A stretch of DNA of 55,157 bases from CAZVBV01 sp964509975 (GCA_964509975.1 CAZDZO010000006.1:1-55157), one strand, 5' to 3'. Counted from the first letter of the stretch, positions 24,596-33,675 are shown. Numbers and translations are program-made. The notes: generated by a model from the sequence alone, not told the origin.

Positions 24596-25497
24596 AAAAA
24601 GTCGCCATTATTGGTGCCGGAAATGTGGGGGCGCATATTGCGTCGTATGGAATTGCGCGCAATTTGCCAGTGGAGTTTTTGCTTGTAGATATGAATCAAG
24701 AATTTGAAACGGCCCAAGTTCTGGATCTTGAAGATACGGTTCTTTTTTCTCCAAAATCACAAGTGAGAGGGGTTGATTTCGGAGATAAGGATCTCACCAA
24801 TGCCGATATATTTGTCATTACAGCAGGAGCAAAACAAAATAAGGGAGAATCCAGATGTCAGCTTATGGAGCGAAATATTGAAACACTGAAAGGCATTCGG
24901 GATTCGCTTGGAAAGATTAAAAAGAATGCAATTGTGATTGTTGTTACAAATCCAGTCGATATCCTCACACAGGTGGCGGTGAAACTTTTTGATCTTCCGA
25001 AGGGACACGTTTTTGGAACGGGAACCTTACTTGATTCCGCGCGATTGAGATGGCGATTGGCAGAGAAATTCAATAAAAATATTGCCGATGTGTCAGGTAT
25101 TGTGATGGGAGAGCACGGGGATAGTGAATTTGTAGCATGGTCGACCGTGAAGGGGGCTGAACAATTATCTGATCTTGAAAAAGAAGAACTGCAATATTCT
25201 GTTATGCGAGAAGCGTATGATATTATTGCTGGGAAAGGATCAACGTATTTTGGGATTGGGGCAGCGACAGCAGAAATCATTGATTCCATCTTGTCTGACG
25301 AAGGGGTAATTATTCCTGTGTCGGCACCACTAGATGGGGAATATGGGATAAAGAAAATGGCTATTGGTGTTCCGGCAAAAATTGGAAAAGGCGGAATCAA
25401 AAAAGTAATTCGTATTAAACTCTCTCCAGAGGAAGAAGTGAAATTGCGAAGTTCAGCAAATAAACTCAAAGGGCTTTTGAAGGAGTGTAAGTTTTAA
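24592..25497 (+). CDS. ldh: L-lactate dehydrogenase
   Basis: NAD-dependent dehydrogenase of the LDH/MDH superfamily, about 301 residues. It starts at MKKVAIIGAGNVG, overlapping the chorismate mutase stop (ATGA). The GAGNVG dinucleotide loop is at 8-13 and Asp33 is NAD-selecting. The specificity residue is Gln82 in AGAKQNKGESR, pointing to lactate rather than malate. Arg88, Arg151 and catalytic His175 in GEHGDS are present. It would regenerate NAD+ in a fermentative cell. Confidence 0.92.
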   Translation: MKKVAIIGAGNVGAHIASYGIARNLPVEFLLVDMNQEFETAQVLDLEDTVLFSPKSQVRGVDFGDKDLTNADIFVITAGAKQNKGESRCQLMERNIETLKGIRDSLGKIKKNAIVIVVTNPVDILTQVAVKLFDLPKGHVFGTGTLLDSARLRWRLAEKFNKNIADVSGIVMGEHGDSEFVAWSTVKGAEQLSDLEKEELQYSVMREAYDIIAGKGSTYFGIGAATAEIIDSILSDEGVIIPVSAPLDGEYGIKKMAIGVPAKIGKGGIKKVIRIKLSPEEEVKLRSSANKLKGLLKECKF

Positions 25498-25501
25498 TCC
25501 T

Positions 25502-25730
25502 TTGTCATCCCGACTAATACGGAGGGATCCCTTCTTTTATCGACCTTCGATATCGAAAGGACTGTTCTTTTTATAACTAAAAAGAACCAAAAAGTTTTGG
25601 GGAGAAAAAACTCGCTCGTGCGCATTCAAAATAGATCCGAGTCTCAATGACGCTCAAACACGGTTTCTCCCCAAACCCCGAAGGGATAGCAAATGAGTTT
25701 AAAAAATATTGAACAAAAAATGTGTTCAAT
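25502..25730. repeat. Large intergenic repeat, copy 1 (~229 bp)
   Basis: This matches 49416-49637 closely; a core of about 62 bp (25562-25623) is identical. It starts with a GTCATCC REP end, has a 10-bp-stem hairpin GTTCTTTTTA..TAAAAAGAAC, a long-range inverted pair TTTTGGGGAGAAA/TTTCTCCCCAAA, and ends in a 21-bp palindromic TTGAACA...TGTTCAA. It lies between ldh and ribB and has no coding frame. It could be a mobile, non-autonomous element or a structured RNA. Confidence 0.8.
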
Positions 25731-25772
25731 AAAACAACTGTCGGTAGGCAGGCTTCCTTTGACAAGAGGGTT

Positions 25773-26366
25773 TTATACGAACTCATTTCTTAGTATATCC
25801 AATGTCGTAATCGCGATGTTGTGTTTTTTTGCTAAGGCAAAAAGTTCAGCTTTATTGGCTTTCTCACCGCCTTTGTTTAATATTTCACAAATAGTGCAGG
25901 CCGGTGTTTTTCCTGTTTTTTTTGCCAACTCTACCGCACATTCGGTATGTCCAAATCGTTCTTGGGGATTTTTTGCAAGAAGAGGAAACGTGTGTCCGGG
26001 GGAAACAATGTCATCAGTAGTTGCATTTTTATCTCCCAACGTCTGAATCGTTTTTGCTCGATCATTAGCAGAAACACCGGTTGTAATGCCTTCGCTCGCA
26101 TCAATAGTTAAACAAAAATTTGTATGGTGCATGCTTTCGTTTTTTTGTGTGAGAAGAGGGAGCTCAAGTTTTTGAATAATATCTTCATGACAGGCGACAC
26201 AAATGAGTCCCTTTCCATGAGTGAGCATGAAATTCACTTTCTCACTCGTTGTATCTTCCGCGAGTACCAAAAAATCACCCTCTTCTTCTCGATGTTCATC
26301 AAGAATAATAACAAAATTTCCTTGCTTGAGTTCGGAAACAATTTTGTCGAGGGAGGAGTATTTCAT
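25773..26366 (-). CDS. ribB: 3,4-dihydroxy-2-butanone-4-phosphate synthase
   Basis: RibB makes the four-carbon unit of riboflavin from ribulose 5-phosphate. The 197-residue monofunctional form has DEHREEEGDFLVLAED (metal/active site), LTHGKGLICVAC, TIDASEGITTGVSANDRAKTI, GHTFPLLA and GHTECAVELAKK. The ENEGD motif reads EEEGD here, and the APAGVICEI motif reads TPACTICEI. Downstream of ribH with a 20-bp hairpin between them. Confidence 0.92.
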   Translation of the reverse strand: MKYSSLDKIVSELKQGNFVIILDEHREEEGDFLVLAEDTTSEKVNFMLTHGKGLICVACHEDIIQKLELPLLTQKNESMHHTNFCLTIDASEGITTGVSANDRAKTIQTLGDKNATTDDIVSPGHTFPLLAKNPQERFGHTECAVELAKKTGKTPACTICEILNKGGEKANKAELFALAKKHNIAITTLDILRNEFV

Positions 26367-26380
26367 TATTTTTTGTTAAA

Positions 26381-26400
26381 TGCCCACGGCTTAAGCCGTG
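26381..26400. repeat. 20-bp perfect palindrome between ribH and ribB
   Basis: CCCACGGCTTAAGCCGTGGG is a perfect palindrome in the ribH/ribB gap. A related hairpin CCGATGGCTTTAGCCGTCGG lies at 34988-35007 after ndk. It could act as an RNA stability or attenuation hairpin. Confidence 0.7.
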
Positions 26401-26405
26401 GGTTG

Positions 26406-26810
26406 TTAATTTGAAAATATTTTTTTCATAGCAATCGCTGTTTGTGCATATTCTTTTCCCATGTGTTTACGATCAATGGCTTGTTGGGGTGTCTTGCATG
26501 CCAAAATTCCTTGTACCACAGGAATGGCTTCGGATAGAGAAACATGTGTAAGTCCATCGATACAGCTTCGCAGAACATATTCGTAATGATCCGTGTCGCC
26601 TTTGATTACACACCCGAGTGCAATAACAGCTTTGGGATACGTATCCCGAATATATTTTTGAACCGTTACGGGGATTTCTACTGCACCGGGAACTTTTACC
26701 ACTTCATATTTTTCTTTATGTTTTTTCAATTCCTTTGTTGTGGAATCGATCAACGCATCAATGACGTTATCTCCAGATTTATCAAAAGTCGAAGCAACAA
26801 TAGTTATCAT
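26406..26810 (-). CDS. ribH: 6,7-dimethyl-8-ribityllumazine synthase
   Basis: RibH condenses the RibB product with 5-amino-6-ribitylaminouracil. The 134-residue protein has VPGAVEIPVTVQKY, ALGCVIKGDTDHYEYV, the IPVVQGILAC strand, and AIDRKHMGKEYAQTAIAM, all standard. ribA, ribD and ribE are not in the window. A GGGATACGTATCCC palindrome lies within the coding sequence (26634-26647). Confidence 0.94.
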   Translation of the reverse strand: MITIVASTFDKSGDNVIDALIDSTTKELKKHKEKYEVVKVPGAVEIPVTVQKYIRDTYPKAVIALGCVIKGDTDHYEYVLRSCIDGLTHVSLSEAIPVVQGILACKTPQQAIDRKHMGKEYAQTAIAMKKIFSN

Positions 26811-26851
26811 GTTAGCAATAGTATTGCGGAGAAAGGGGATTTTGCAAGTGA

Positions 26852-27250
26852 CTATTTCGCCCCACCTACCTTGTTCACCGCAAAAGGAATAATTTCCATG
26901 AGTTCATCACCGATCCAAATTTCTACACGGTATTCTCCGGAAGATTCAAATTTTACGTTGTTGAAATCACTGATGAAGCACATTTCTTTTTCCCCTTTAA
27001 CATTATCCTTTCGATCGAGTTTTCCCTCCAGCTTCGCAATGGTTTCACCGGTTTCTTTTTTGAGAATTTGAATTTTGAGTTTTGTGGATTCACTTACTTT
27101 TACATCGAGTACAATGGCCATTTTGGGATGATTTGTTGGAAACTTCGCGGCTCCAATGGTTTTAAACATACCAATAATATTGAGTTTTCCTTCTTGAGAA
27201 AAGAATGCAGAGTCACAGAGATGCACGAAATTGATGTGGGGTTTTGTCAT
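26852..27250 (-). CDS. DUF6941-like conserved protein
   Basis: The 132-residue soluble beta-rich protein begins INFVHLCDSAFFSQEGKLNIIGMFKTI, matching the DUF6941 pattern HxCDxAxxxxGKLxxxGxF, and ends with a short strand SGEYRVEIWIGDELMEIIPF. The function is unknown. It is in line with ribH on the minus strand (41-bp gap) and divergent from the 27372 gene. Confidence 0.6.
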   Translation of the reverse strand: MTKPHINFVHLCDSAFFSQEGKLNIIGMFKTIGAAKFPTNHPKMAIVLDVKVSESTKLKIQILKKETGETIAKLEGKLDRKDNVKGEKEMCFISDFNNVKFESSGEYRVEIWIGDELMEIIPFAVNKVGGAK

Positions 27251-27318
27251 GACTAATTATTGAGAATACAAAGACAAAAAGAGAGTAGAGTTATTTATAA
27301 TATTTTCAAGAACCCCTC

Positions 27319-27347
27319 TTGATTATTTTTCCTATTTATGGTATAAT
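27319..27347 (+). promoter_or_regulatory. Shared-type promoter, copy 1 (before the 335-aa gene)
   Basis: TTGATT (27319-27324), a 17-bp spacer, and extended -10 TGG-TATAAT (27342-27347). The flanks CTATTTATGG and TAGGAGATA are nearly identical to those at 28439 and 40881. Confidence 0.8.
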
Positions 27348-27371
27348 TAGGAGATAGGCTTACAATTTTTT

Positions 27372-28379
27372 ATGAAAAATTTATTTTTGTTCTCGGCGTG
27401 TGAAAATACTTCTAGATTTCTTTGGCAAGAAATCGCTTTAGATAAAAATGTCCTTGGGGGAAAAGCAGAATGGGCCAAAGAGCAACTTCGAAATGAAACG
27501 GCGGATGCATTAGGGAATCTTTTTGAAAAGAATGTTCTTACGAAATCAGAAGTTATTCAATTGCTTGATACTGATGAAGCAAAAAGGAATTGGAATTATA
27601 AAAATGAGACAGCCTCTAATCCAGTTCGTTATGTGTTAGCGTTGCAGGCAGGGCTTACTATGCTTGGACATAATACAGGGACAATAGATGCTCTTTTTGG
27701 AGAAAACACAAAGAAGGCTGTTGAATCTTTTCAAAAAGCAGAAGGATTAAAAATTGATGGAGCGCCAGGGCCAAATACGATTGGGAAAATGTTGAAAAAA
27801 CTAAAAGGATTGGCGATGGATACAAAAGAAGAAGATCTATTGAAAAAGGAGAAAAAAACCACCAAGATAGATCTTAGTCTTGTGGCTCCGCCAAAGAAAT
27901 TAAAAACAGAAAGAGAACTCTTTAATGAGAATATTAGAAATCAGATAGAAAAAGGAACACTTACTCTTGAAGAGAGAGAAGCGAAACTTTTTGCAGAACT
28001 TCCAGAAGGTAATTTGAAAACAAAATGGATTGAGCATATGGAAAAAAATAAAGGTAAATCAGAAGAAACAAGAAAGGATCTTCTTAACATGCTAGAAATG
28101 GTAGTAACAGATTTCAAAGAATCTCCAGAAAATTTCAAAGATTCGGATTTTGGGACAACAAAACAGGACTCAGAAAAAGTAAAAGAAGAAAAAATGACTG
28201 CATTTATACGGAAAGCAGAGGAACTTATTGCCCAGCTTCCCAAAGAGAAACAAGCTGCTTGGACTCGGGAGAAAGAACGAAGAGCTCATAACGATAAAAA
28301 TTTTCCAGAATATGAAAGAGAAGCGTGGCTTGTTCTTCTTGAAAAAGTGATAGAGGACCAATCGAAGCCAATAAAATAA
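27372..28379 (+). CDS. Peptidoglycan-binding-domain protein, 335 aa
   Basis: The protein opens MKNLFLFSACEN, nearly the same as the 1246-aa neighbour (MKNLFLFSAEGN). Residues about 84-143 are a PGBD1 domain: LQAGLTMLGHNTGTIDALFG and TKKAVESFQKAEGLKIDG followed by PNTIGKML. The remaining two thirds is lysine/glutamate-rich and helical, without an enzymatic motif. There is no classical signal peptide or membrane helix, so how it would reach the wall is unclear. It is followed by an almost identical promoter and the 1246-aa gene. Confidence 0.7.
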   Translation: MKNLFLFSACENTSRFLWQEIALDKNVLGGKAEWAKEQLRNETADALGNLFEKNVLTKSEVIQLLDTDEAKRNWNYKNETASNPVRYVLALQAGLTMLGHNTGTIDALFGENTKKAVESFQKAEGLKIDGAPGPNTIGKMLKKLKGLAMDTKEEDLLKKEKKTTKIDLSLVAPPKKLKTERELFNENIRNQIEKGTLTLEEREAKLFAELPEGNLKTKWIEHMEKNKGKSEETRKDLLNMLEMVVTDFKESPENFKDSDFGTTKQDSEKVKEEKMTAFIRKAEELIAQLPKEKQAAWTREKERRAHNDKNFPEYEREAWLVLLEKVIEDQSKPIK

Positions 28380-28415
28380 CAATTGTTTGTTTTTAGAAAA
28401 ACCCAAGGAGGAGTA

Positions 28416-28444
28416 TTGATTTTATTTCTTATTTATGGTATAAT
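28416..28444 (+). promoter_or_regulatory. Shared-type promoter, copy 2 (before the 1246-aa gene)
   Basis: TTGATT (28416-28421), a 17-bp spacer and TGG-TATAAT (28439-28444). The sequence around the -10 is identical to copies 1 and 3 from TATTTATGG through TAGGAGA. Confidence 0.8.
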
Positions 28445-28468
28445 TAGGAGATAAGTTAATAATTTTTC

Positions 28469-31400
28469 ATGAAAAACTTGTTTTTGTTCTCGGCGGAAGG
28501 AAATAAAAATTTCTTGTATCAACACAACGGTCCTGATTTGCAGGCAGATACGATGGAGCGTGTTGAGGAGCTTCAACGAAGAAAAACTTTGGATAAATCC
28601 GAAAGGGAACAGCTTCTTTTGAAAGTTGATGTGAAAGGAACAGAATCAATGAATGCATTTTCTCAGCAAATAAATGCAGCAGGAGGAACCTTTGATAATA
28701 AAAATATTCAGAAATTGGCAAAATTGAGTGTGTCTTCTGAAGAAGGAGAATTTGGAAAATTGTATCGTACGGAAATGGTGGCACGAATGGTTCAATTCTT
28801 GCTGGAACAAGATAAATCAGTGATTTCAAAAACAGATGCTTCAAAAATTTTAGAACAATCTATGGCGTCATTTTCGTACGAAACAGGAACGGCTACACAG
28901 GCTTTATTTGATGCGATGAGAATGGTGTCTCATGATAAAAATTCAGCACACAAGCTTCCTGACGCATTAGTGAAAAAGTTTTCAAATAAACGAAAACGAG
29001 AAGCACTTGCCGCGCAAATGGAGTCAGATGGGGTAGATGGTATTCAACTTGGAGAGAAGTTCACATTTGGAGAAACAGAGTACTCAATTAAAGAATGCGA
29101 GATTTTGACAGGAGGAGCCATGACAAAGATTGATGCAAAATTACTGAGTCAGTTCAAAATTAAAAACGCAATTAAAATCGATAACCAAATTCTCGCACAG
29201 ATGGAAAATGGATGTGAAGGGAATTTTGTGGTGATTGATGTGGAAGAAGTAATAGAAGATGATGATGACGATGATGATGATGACAATGAAATTATTGAGG
29301 ATGATGACGATGATGATGAACTTCTTGAAGAAGTGGAACCGGTAAATATAGAGCTTGTAATCGGGGAAATTCTTCCTGAATATGGTCAATACATTTATCT
29401 CAATCCTCGAACACACTGGTTTGATTACTCAGATGCTTATTTCAAGTTGCCAGTAGGAAGACAAAGAGAAATTAAAACAGAAATTGAAATTGTCCTGAAT
29501 GAAAAGATGCAAGAATCTATTCAAAAAGGACTTGATGCACAAATTGAGGCGGAACCAGATCCAAAGAAAAAATCCGTTCTTGAAGCGGTAAAACTTCTTC
29601 AAAACGGAGAAGAGAATCTTGTTGAAGCTCGAGAAAAATTAATAGCGAGTGGAGAAGAAGGGAAAGAAATCTTCGATAATATGAACCATGATTTGGAAAG
29701 AGTAAGGCAAGGACAACTTTTGGCAATGTTTGAAGCAACAGAAGGATCAAAACATGAAGCAACAACAGATGATTGGGCTATTAAAAAATGGTTTTCTAAA
29801 GATGACGAAAAAAGTCAGGAACGAATGGATCTGATTCATAAAGTTTCTCCAGTTGTTCAAGAAGTCTTTATGAATTACACCCAAGACGTAGCAACTATTG
29901 AAGAAGCTGTTCTTTATATGACACAAAACCCAAGTATAAAACCTGGGAGTATAAGCGATCAGGAATTAGAACAATTTAATGATTATTGGAATGAATTTTT
30001 AAATAATGAAGGAAAAATAACAGCATCAGTTGATATTAATGATGCTGCTTTCATGGAAAAAATGGCGAATGCGAATCAAAAACAATGGCTTGAGATCGCA
30101 AAACAAATGAGAGAAGAAGGGCAATATGAACAAGCAGAAAATATTTTGCGTTCGATTATCTTGGGGCACGTAGAATCTGATGGAAAAACTGGAAAAGAAC
30201 TCATGGAAGAAAAGCTAGATGAAGAAACAAAGAATGAAATAGAAGCAGATATTAGACGAAGTATTCGAGAGGATTTAATTTTGGAAAATTTGGAAAATCA
30301 AGGACTCCTTACAGATGATGGACTTGAAGGGGCTGGACTCTATGATTCTGCAAGTGGAGAATACTATGATCCAATGGGAAATATTATTTCTCGAAGTAGA
30401 GCTGTTAATATTCTAGTAGAACACACAAAAGACACGACAATTGCTAATTTAGTAGAAAAAGATTTGTTATTCGAAGCGGCTGGGGAAGACGTATTTGAAA
30501 AACTAAATCTCAACGATACAGAAAAAGAAGCTTTTGATGTGTATAAAGACATGGAAGGAGTTGGCGCATGGAATTTTGCTGATTCTACGAGAAAAATGAT
30601 TATACAAGAAATAGGGTTAAGTGTGGCTATTTTGGCACTCAGTGCTACAGGAGTAGGGCTTATCGGTGTGGGAGCTCGAGTAGGATCGCTTCTTGCTCGT
30701 GCAGGAAGAATTGGAAACCTTGCTGGTAAAGTTGGTCGCTTATCTGCCAGTACAAATCGATATGCACGATTTGCTGGAAAAGGACTTCAAACGACTGGTC
30801 GATTGGGGGTGAAAGCTCTTCCAATGGCAGTGGATGGAGCAGTGTTTCACAATATTCACTCGGCTATTTCGACCCCAGTTGTTGGGACAGATGCTTGGAA
30901 TGAATACTGGACAGGAATGGGACACAGTATTGGAATGTACATGATATTTGGAGCGGGAAATCAACTATGGAATAAAGGAATGAAGGGGCTTGAGACGAAG
31001 TTTGCTGGAAGTGCAGTAGGAAAAACGGCAGGACGAGCCCAAGTAGAATCAGTCATGAAAGCCTACCAGAAAGGTGGATTTAAAGAAATGGGACGAGTGC
31101 TTGTGGCAAAACAGCCAGCTATGGCATTAGAGGCGTTAGCAATGACGGGTGCTATACATACATTTGATGGTGGGCTTGAAGATGGAAATTTCTTGGAGAA
31201 TTTTGCGAAGAACTGGGTAACATTCAACTTATTGTGGATGTCTCCAAAAATAGCAAAACCAAAACCAAAACCAGATCTAATCATCGATCCAGTGATAGCA
31301 CCAACAAAACATTATCGAAACAAAAATAACACTTCAAAAGATAAAGGACTCACAAATCGCGGAGAAAATGCAGCTGGAGAAAATGGACCGGGGTTTGGAC

Positions 31401-32209
31401 AGCATCACGGAAAAGGGAAGGGGGCAGAACAAGGAGCGCGAAATGAACATAATCTTGTAGTGAAAAACGAAAAAGCAAAAATGGTAAAAAAAGCAAAAAA
31501 AAATAAAGACGCTCGATTGGAACGAGCAGAGGCAGGAAAACGAAATGTAGGGAAATTGCAAACTGAGATTATGAAAAATATGAAGAGCGCGGAAAAGGCT
31601 TCTAAAAAAATGACACCAAAAGAAGCAAAGAAACACATTAAAGATTCTTGGAATAAAGAATCACAGAAACTGGAAACACAAGAACAATATTTAAAAGAAA
31701 TTGGACGACAACGAAAACTTACGAAAGAAGAACAAGCCAGCTTAAATAAATTAAAGACAGCAAAAGCGGAACTTTATGTGATCTATTATGATCAGGCAAT
31801 TGTGAGAGTTGATGTGCGAGCAAAAAAAGCAAAGGAAAAATATGATGCGAACAAGAAAAAAGAAGCAGAACTTCAACGAGAGATTGAAAAGGCACAAAAT
31901 ATTCCAAAAAAGGGAACGTTCAAGGAATTCGAAACGCTCATGGGTAAAAAGATAGAAGGAGAGGTGCTTACTTTTAAAGCTAAAGTTACCAAGAAAGATG
32001 GTACAATCTCTAAAGATCCTATTCTTTTTGAGATTAAGAAAGTTACAATAAAAGATGGAGAGCTTGCGAGTATGAAGGCACGTGTAAGCAAGGGTATGTC
32101 TTATAACTTCACGATCAAGAAAGGGCCGAATGGAGAGATTGGTCTCACGGCTCCGAATAAGGGAGGCCAACTCGAATGGAAAATCTCAGTGTTTGAATCT
32201 GTGTCCTAA
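28469..32209 (+). CDS. Giant protein of unknown function, 1246 aa
   Basis: I do not recognise a family. It starts MKNLFLFSAEGN. The first 250 residues are charged and helical, followed at about 258-292 by two runs of aspartate separated by NEIIE. A long helical region (about 300-690) with many Glu/Lys leads to a hydrophobic, Gly/Ala-rich segment (about 716-800; VAILALSATGVGLIGVGARV) and a second one near 830-930. The next 200 residues are a Lys/Ala coiled coil, ending in a small beta-like domain. The acid runs may bind cations. No signal peptide or enzyme motif was seen. The gene is followed by an intrinsic terminator. Confidence 0.75.
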   Translation: MKNLFLFSAEGNKNFLYQHNGPDLQADTMERVEELQRRKTLDKSEREQLLLKVDVKGTESMNAFSQQINAAGGTFDNKNIQKLAKLSVSSEEGEFGKLYRTEMVARMVQFLLEQDKSVISKTDASKILEQSMASFSYETGTATQALFDAMRMVSHDKNSAHKLPDALVKKFSNKRKREALAAQMESDGVDGIQLGEKFTFGETEYSIKECEILTGGAMTKIDAKLLSQFKIKNAIKIDNQILAQMENGCEGNFVVIDVEEVIEDDDDDDDDDNEIIEDDDDDDELLEEVEPVNIELVIGEILPEYGQYIYLNPRTHWFDYSDAYFKLPVGRQREIKTEIEIVLNEKMQESIQKGLDAQIEAEPDPKKKSVLEAVKLLQNGEENLVEAREKLIASGEEGKEIFDNMNHDLERVRQGQLLAMFEATEGSKHEATTDDWAIKKWFSKDDEKSQERMDLIHKVSPVVQEVFMNYTQDVATIEEAVLYMTQNPSIKPGSISDQELEQFNDYWNEFLNNEGKITASVDINDAAFMEKMANANQKQWLEIAKQMREEGQYEQAENILRSIILGHVESDGKTGKELMEEKLDEETKNEIEADIRRSIREDLILENLENQGLLTDDGLEGAGLYDSASGEYYDPMGNIISRSRAVNILVEHTKDTTIANLVEKDLLFEAAGEDVFEKLNLNDTEKEAFDVYKDMEGVGAWNFADSTRKMIIQEIGLSVAILALSATGVGLIGVGARVGSLLARAGRIGNLAGKVGRLSASTNRYARFAGKGLQTTGRLGVKALPMAVDGAVFHNIHSAISTPVVGTDAWNEYWTGMGHSIGMYMIFGAGNQLWNKGMKGLETKFAGSAVGKTAGRAQVESVMKAYQKGGFKEMGRVLVAKQPAMALEALAMTGAIHTFDGGLEDGNFLENFAKNWVTFNLLWMSPKIAKPKPKPDLIIDPVIAPTKHYRNKNNTSKDKGLTNRGENAAGENGPGFGQHHGKGKGAEQGARNEHNLVVKNEKAKMVKKAKKNKDARLERAEAGKRNVGKLQTEIMKNMKSAEKASKKMTPKEAKKHIKDSWNKESQKLETQEQYLKEIGRQRKLTKEEQASLNKLKTAKAELYVIYYDQAIVRVDVRAKKAKEKYDANKKKEAELQREIEKAQNIPKKGTFKEFETLMGKKIEGEVLTFKAKVTKKDGTISKDPILFEIKKVTIKDGELASMKARVSKGMSYNFTIKKGPNGEIGLTAPNKGGQLEWKISVFESVS

Positions 32210-32230
32210 TCACTGATTATAAAACCACTA

Positions 32231-32257
32231 AAAAACCCCCGCATTGCGGAGGTTTTT
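32231..32257. terminator. Bidirectional intrinsic terminator
   Basis: AAAAACCCCCGC-ATT-GCGGAGGTTTTT forms a stem flanked by A and T runs. It lies between the convergent 1246-aa gene and the ATPase gene and can serve both. Confidence 0.75.
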
Positions 32258-32287
32258 AATTTTACTTCATAAGAACTATAAACTTAT

Positions 32288-33667
32288 TTACGCTTTCTTG
32301 TGATCTGGGTGGAATTTCTCGATTGTCTTTGTATTAATACGTTTCAATTCTGAAATTGGGAATGGTCGGAGTAGCTCCCATCCAAGAGTCAAAGATTCAA
32401 GGATTGTTCGTTCACATTGGTATCCTTGTCCGATGAATTCTTTTTCAAATTTATCCGCGAATGCCAAGTAAATCTTATCAATGTCAGAAAGTGAACTTTC
32501 TCCCAACACCACAGCCAACTCACGAACATCTTTACCACGTGCGTAACACGCGAAGAGTTGATCTTTCAATTTAGAATGGTCTTCTCGAGTTTTTCCTTCT
32601 CCCATTCCTGCTCCCGCGAGTCGTGAAAGAGATTTGAGTACGTCCACTGGTGGAGCGAGTTCTTTTTGGTGCAGACCTCGGTCAAGCACGAACTGTCCCT
32701 CAGTAATATATCCTGTTAAATCGGGGATTGGATGCGTAATGTCGTCTTCCGGCATGGAAAGAATCGCCATTTGTGTTACGGATCCTTTTGATCCTTTAAT
32801 ACGTCCCGCTCGTTCGTAAATGGTAGAAAGGTCAGTATAGAGGTATCCTGGGTAACCTCGTCGTCCTGGCACTTCTTTTCGTGCGGCAGATACTTCTCGT
32901 AAAGCCTCTGCGTAGTTTGTCATGTCTGTCAAAATCACAAGTACGTGTGTGTCTTTTTCAAACGCTAAGTACTCAGCGTAAGAACTCACCATTCGTGGAA
33001 TCGCAATACGTTCAACCACTGGATCGGCCGCTGTATTTACGAACAATGTTGCTCGTTCAATCGCTCCGGTTCGTTCAAATTCTTTTTGGAAATACATCGC
33101 TTCTTCAAACGTAACTCCCATCGCTCCGAATACTACGGCGAAGTTTGAACCATCGTTCACTTTAGCTTGTCGAGCAATTTGAGTCGCCAATTCAGCGTGA
33201 GGCAACCCTGATCCAGAGAAGATTGGTAATTTCTGGCCTCGCACCAATGTGTTCATCACGTCGAGTGATGAAATTCCAGTTTGAATAAAGTCTGAGGGGA
33301 AAGTTCGTGAGTATGGGTTAATCGCCATACCGGAAATATCTACTGTTTTTTCTGGTAAAACTTCTGGTCCACCATCGATTGGTTTTCCTGCTCCGTTAAA
33401 GACACGTCCAAGCATGTCTGGTGACACACCAAGTGTTGATACTTTTCCGAGGAATTTTGCTTTAAGACCGGTTGTTGAAAGACCTTGTGTCGATTCAAAC
33501 ATTTGAACCAGTGCTTTCGAACCATTGGCTTCAAGCACTTTTCCCATTCGGATTTTTCCGTCCGCTGTTCGAACTTCTACAAGTTCTTCGTACTTCGCTC
33601 CATCAACGCCTTCTACAACTAAAATAGGACCGGCGATGGCTTCGATATTATCGTATGTTTTTTGCAT
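32288..33667 (-). CDS. ntpB: V/A-type ATP synthase subunit B
   Basis: This is the non-catalytic nucleotide-binding subunit of the V/A-ATPase head, 459 residues. It has PIFSGSGLPHAELATQIARQ, the LPH-type loop that replaces Walker A in B subunits, VVFGAMGVTFEEAMYF, EVPGRRGYPGYLYTDLSTIYERAGR and SLSRLAGAGMGEGKTREDH. Family identity is secure. It is unusual in standing alone: neighbours are convergent on one side and divergent on the other, and no A, C, D, E, F, I or K subunit gene is in the window. Confidence 0.93.
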   Translation of the reverse strand: MQKTYDNIEAIAGPILVVEGVDGAKYEELVEVRTADGKIRMGKVLEANGSKALVQMFESTQGLSTTGLKAKFLGKVSTLGVSPDMLGRVFNGAGKPIDGGPEVLPEKTVDISGMAINPYSRTFPSDFIQTGISSLDVMNTLVRGQKLPIFSGSGLPHAELATQIARQAKVNDGSNFAVVFGAMGVTFEEAMYFQKEFERTGAIERATLFVNTAADPVVERIAIPRMVSSYAEYLAFEKDTHVLVILTDMTNYAEALREVSAARKEVPGRRGYPGYLYTDLSTIYERAGRIKGSKGSVTQMAILSMPEDDITHPIPDLTGYITEGQFVLDRGLHQKELAPPVDVLKSLSRLAGAGMGEGKTREDHSKLKDQLFACYARGKDVRELAVVLGESSLSDIDKIYLAFADKFEKEFIGQGYQCERTILESLTLGWELLRPFPISELKRINTKTIEKFHPDHKKA

Positions 33668-33675
33668 CTTTTTGC

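Noticed and set aside
24592..25497. Malate dehydrogenase
   Set aside because: The specificity residue is Gln (AGAKQNKG), as in lactate dehydrogenases; malate enzymes have Arg there.
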